64,000 nucleotides of DNA from Aphrophora alni. Lineage: Eukaryota > Arthropoda > Insecta > Hemiptera > Aphrophoridae. The notes beneath the pieces were generated by a model. That model did not search any database, was not told where the DNA came from, and saw nothing but the letters and a program-made list of their open reading frames with translations. The first letter of the stretch is position 1. Every line of letters starts with the position of its first letter. The stretch lies in assembly GCA_963513935.1 (NCBI GenBank), contig OY740769.1, forward strand, positions 34,313,120 through 34,377,119, read 5' to 3'. Of the stretch, positions 63,465 through 64,000 are shown one piece after another. A program made the position numbers and the translations under genes.

Positions 63465-64000
63465 ATGGCAGCATTCCAAGTAGCAGTCTGTGCTTTGGCA
63501 CTCTTCGCTTTTGTCCAGGTAACTTTTTTATATATAAAAATTATTATTTGCTTCATAATTACCTATAAAAAACGTAGACATTTCCAATATTTTATATTAA
63601 CGTTTTATTTTTATTATTCCATTCTCTTTATGTCATAAAATAATAGGAATACAATACTATGACGTTCTAATTGCCGACATACAAATCGTGTAAATGGTTG
63701 GTTATTTGTATCGATATAATTTCCTTTGAGTTTTTTATATTTAAGATAATTTATACTTATATGTAAGACATTGTACGTGATTTGATTCCTTATGATATAA
63801 TCCATGATGATTTACCATAGAATGCCAAATTTACTTGATTAAATGAGGGGGGAAGGATTTATCTAATACAATTGTCCAGTGTCTAATAAAGTTAAAAATA
63901 GAAGGGAATATTAGATAACTATAGTTATTTGAAAATTTTAGTAATGGTAATAATTTCAATTTCAAATATTAATCAGAACAATTATTATCTTACAAAGCAA
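63465..64000 (+). CDS. G11: first exon of a further cluster gene, cut by the window end
   Basis: Exon 1 at 63465-63518 encodes MAAFQVAVCALALFAFVQ, identical to G2, G8 and G9, and is followed by the GTAACT donor. The rest of the window (63519-64000) is A+T-rich intron. Family introns are 0.75-1.8 kb, so exon 2 should lie just beyond the right edge. An intact promoter precedes it. The exon 2 content cannot be known from this window. Confidence 0.85.

Overview
This window looks like nuclear DNA from an arthropod, most likely an insect, although the order cannot be fixed from sequence alone. The evidence is strongly A+T-rich spacer DNA, GT-AG introns, TATA boxes followed by short leaders, AATAAA poly(A) signals, long (AT)n, (CT)n and (GT)n microsatellites, and decayed mariner-type transposons. 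There is no sign of prokaryotic organisation, and I see no rRNA, tRNA or CRISPR.

The window is dominated by one clustered family of small two-exon genes. I count ten with both exons, an eleventh cut by the right edge, and one 3' relic. I label them G1-G11 locally, because I do not recognise a named family. Every member has a first coding exon of exactly 18 codons encoding a signal peptide (consensus MAAFQVAVCALALFAFVQ). A phase-0 intron of about 0.8-1.8 kb follows, then one exon encoding a Cys/Gly/Tyr-rich mature chain. The mature chains combine GYG, GGY, GYPGYG and CGG repeats with two short conserved blocks: block A (CEPLVVDVDTYCVP) and block B (CEPVTEVTTVSCVP followed by VVETFVEPC). Composition and the intron in the signal-peptide region resemble insect eggshell (chorion) proteins. 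A secreted, disulfide- and tyrosine-cross-linked structural material such as eggshell, cuticle, cement or silk is the most reasonable inference, but it is not proven.

Layout: G1 + (1.7-3.4 kb), G2 - (10.6-12.0), G3 + (15.1-17.3), relic + (17.7), G4 - (20.3-21.9), G5 + (24.8-26.7), G6 - (32.0-33.3), G7 + (34.7-37.0), G8 - (44.2-45.7), G9 - (52.5-54.1), G10 - (59.9-61.5), G11 + (63.5 to beyond the end). Orientation alternates through most of the array, giving head-to-head pairs G2/G3, G4/G5, G6/G7 and G10/G11. G1-G3 are Cys-Gly richer and G4-G10 are Gly-Tyr-Pro richer. G7 and G8 share an inverted repeat covering most of exon 2 and the 3' flank. G9 and G10 lie in two adjacent 7.5-8 kb tandem duplicates. 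G5 carries an in-frame TAG before an intact second block B. G6 carries a Cys-to-TGA change and has lost its normal stop.

All promoters share one layout. A GATA-type box (TGTGCYYTATCTTA) lies about 72-77 bp upstream of the TATA box in ten of eleven genes, and an ACGTG core lies about 36-39 bp upstream of TATA in six. This points to one co-regulated, probably tissue-specific programme. The spacers hold degraded mariner-like elements, an unclassified 1.1 kb element with terminal inverted repeats, several foldback elements, a 36-bp minisatellite and long microsatellites.
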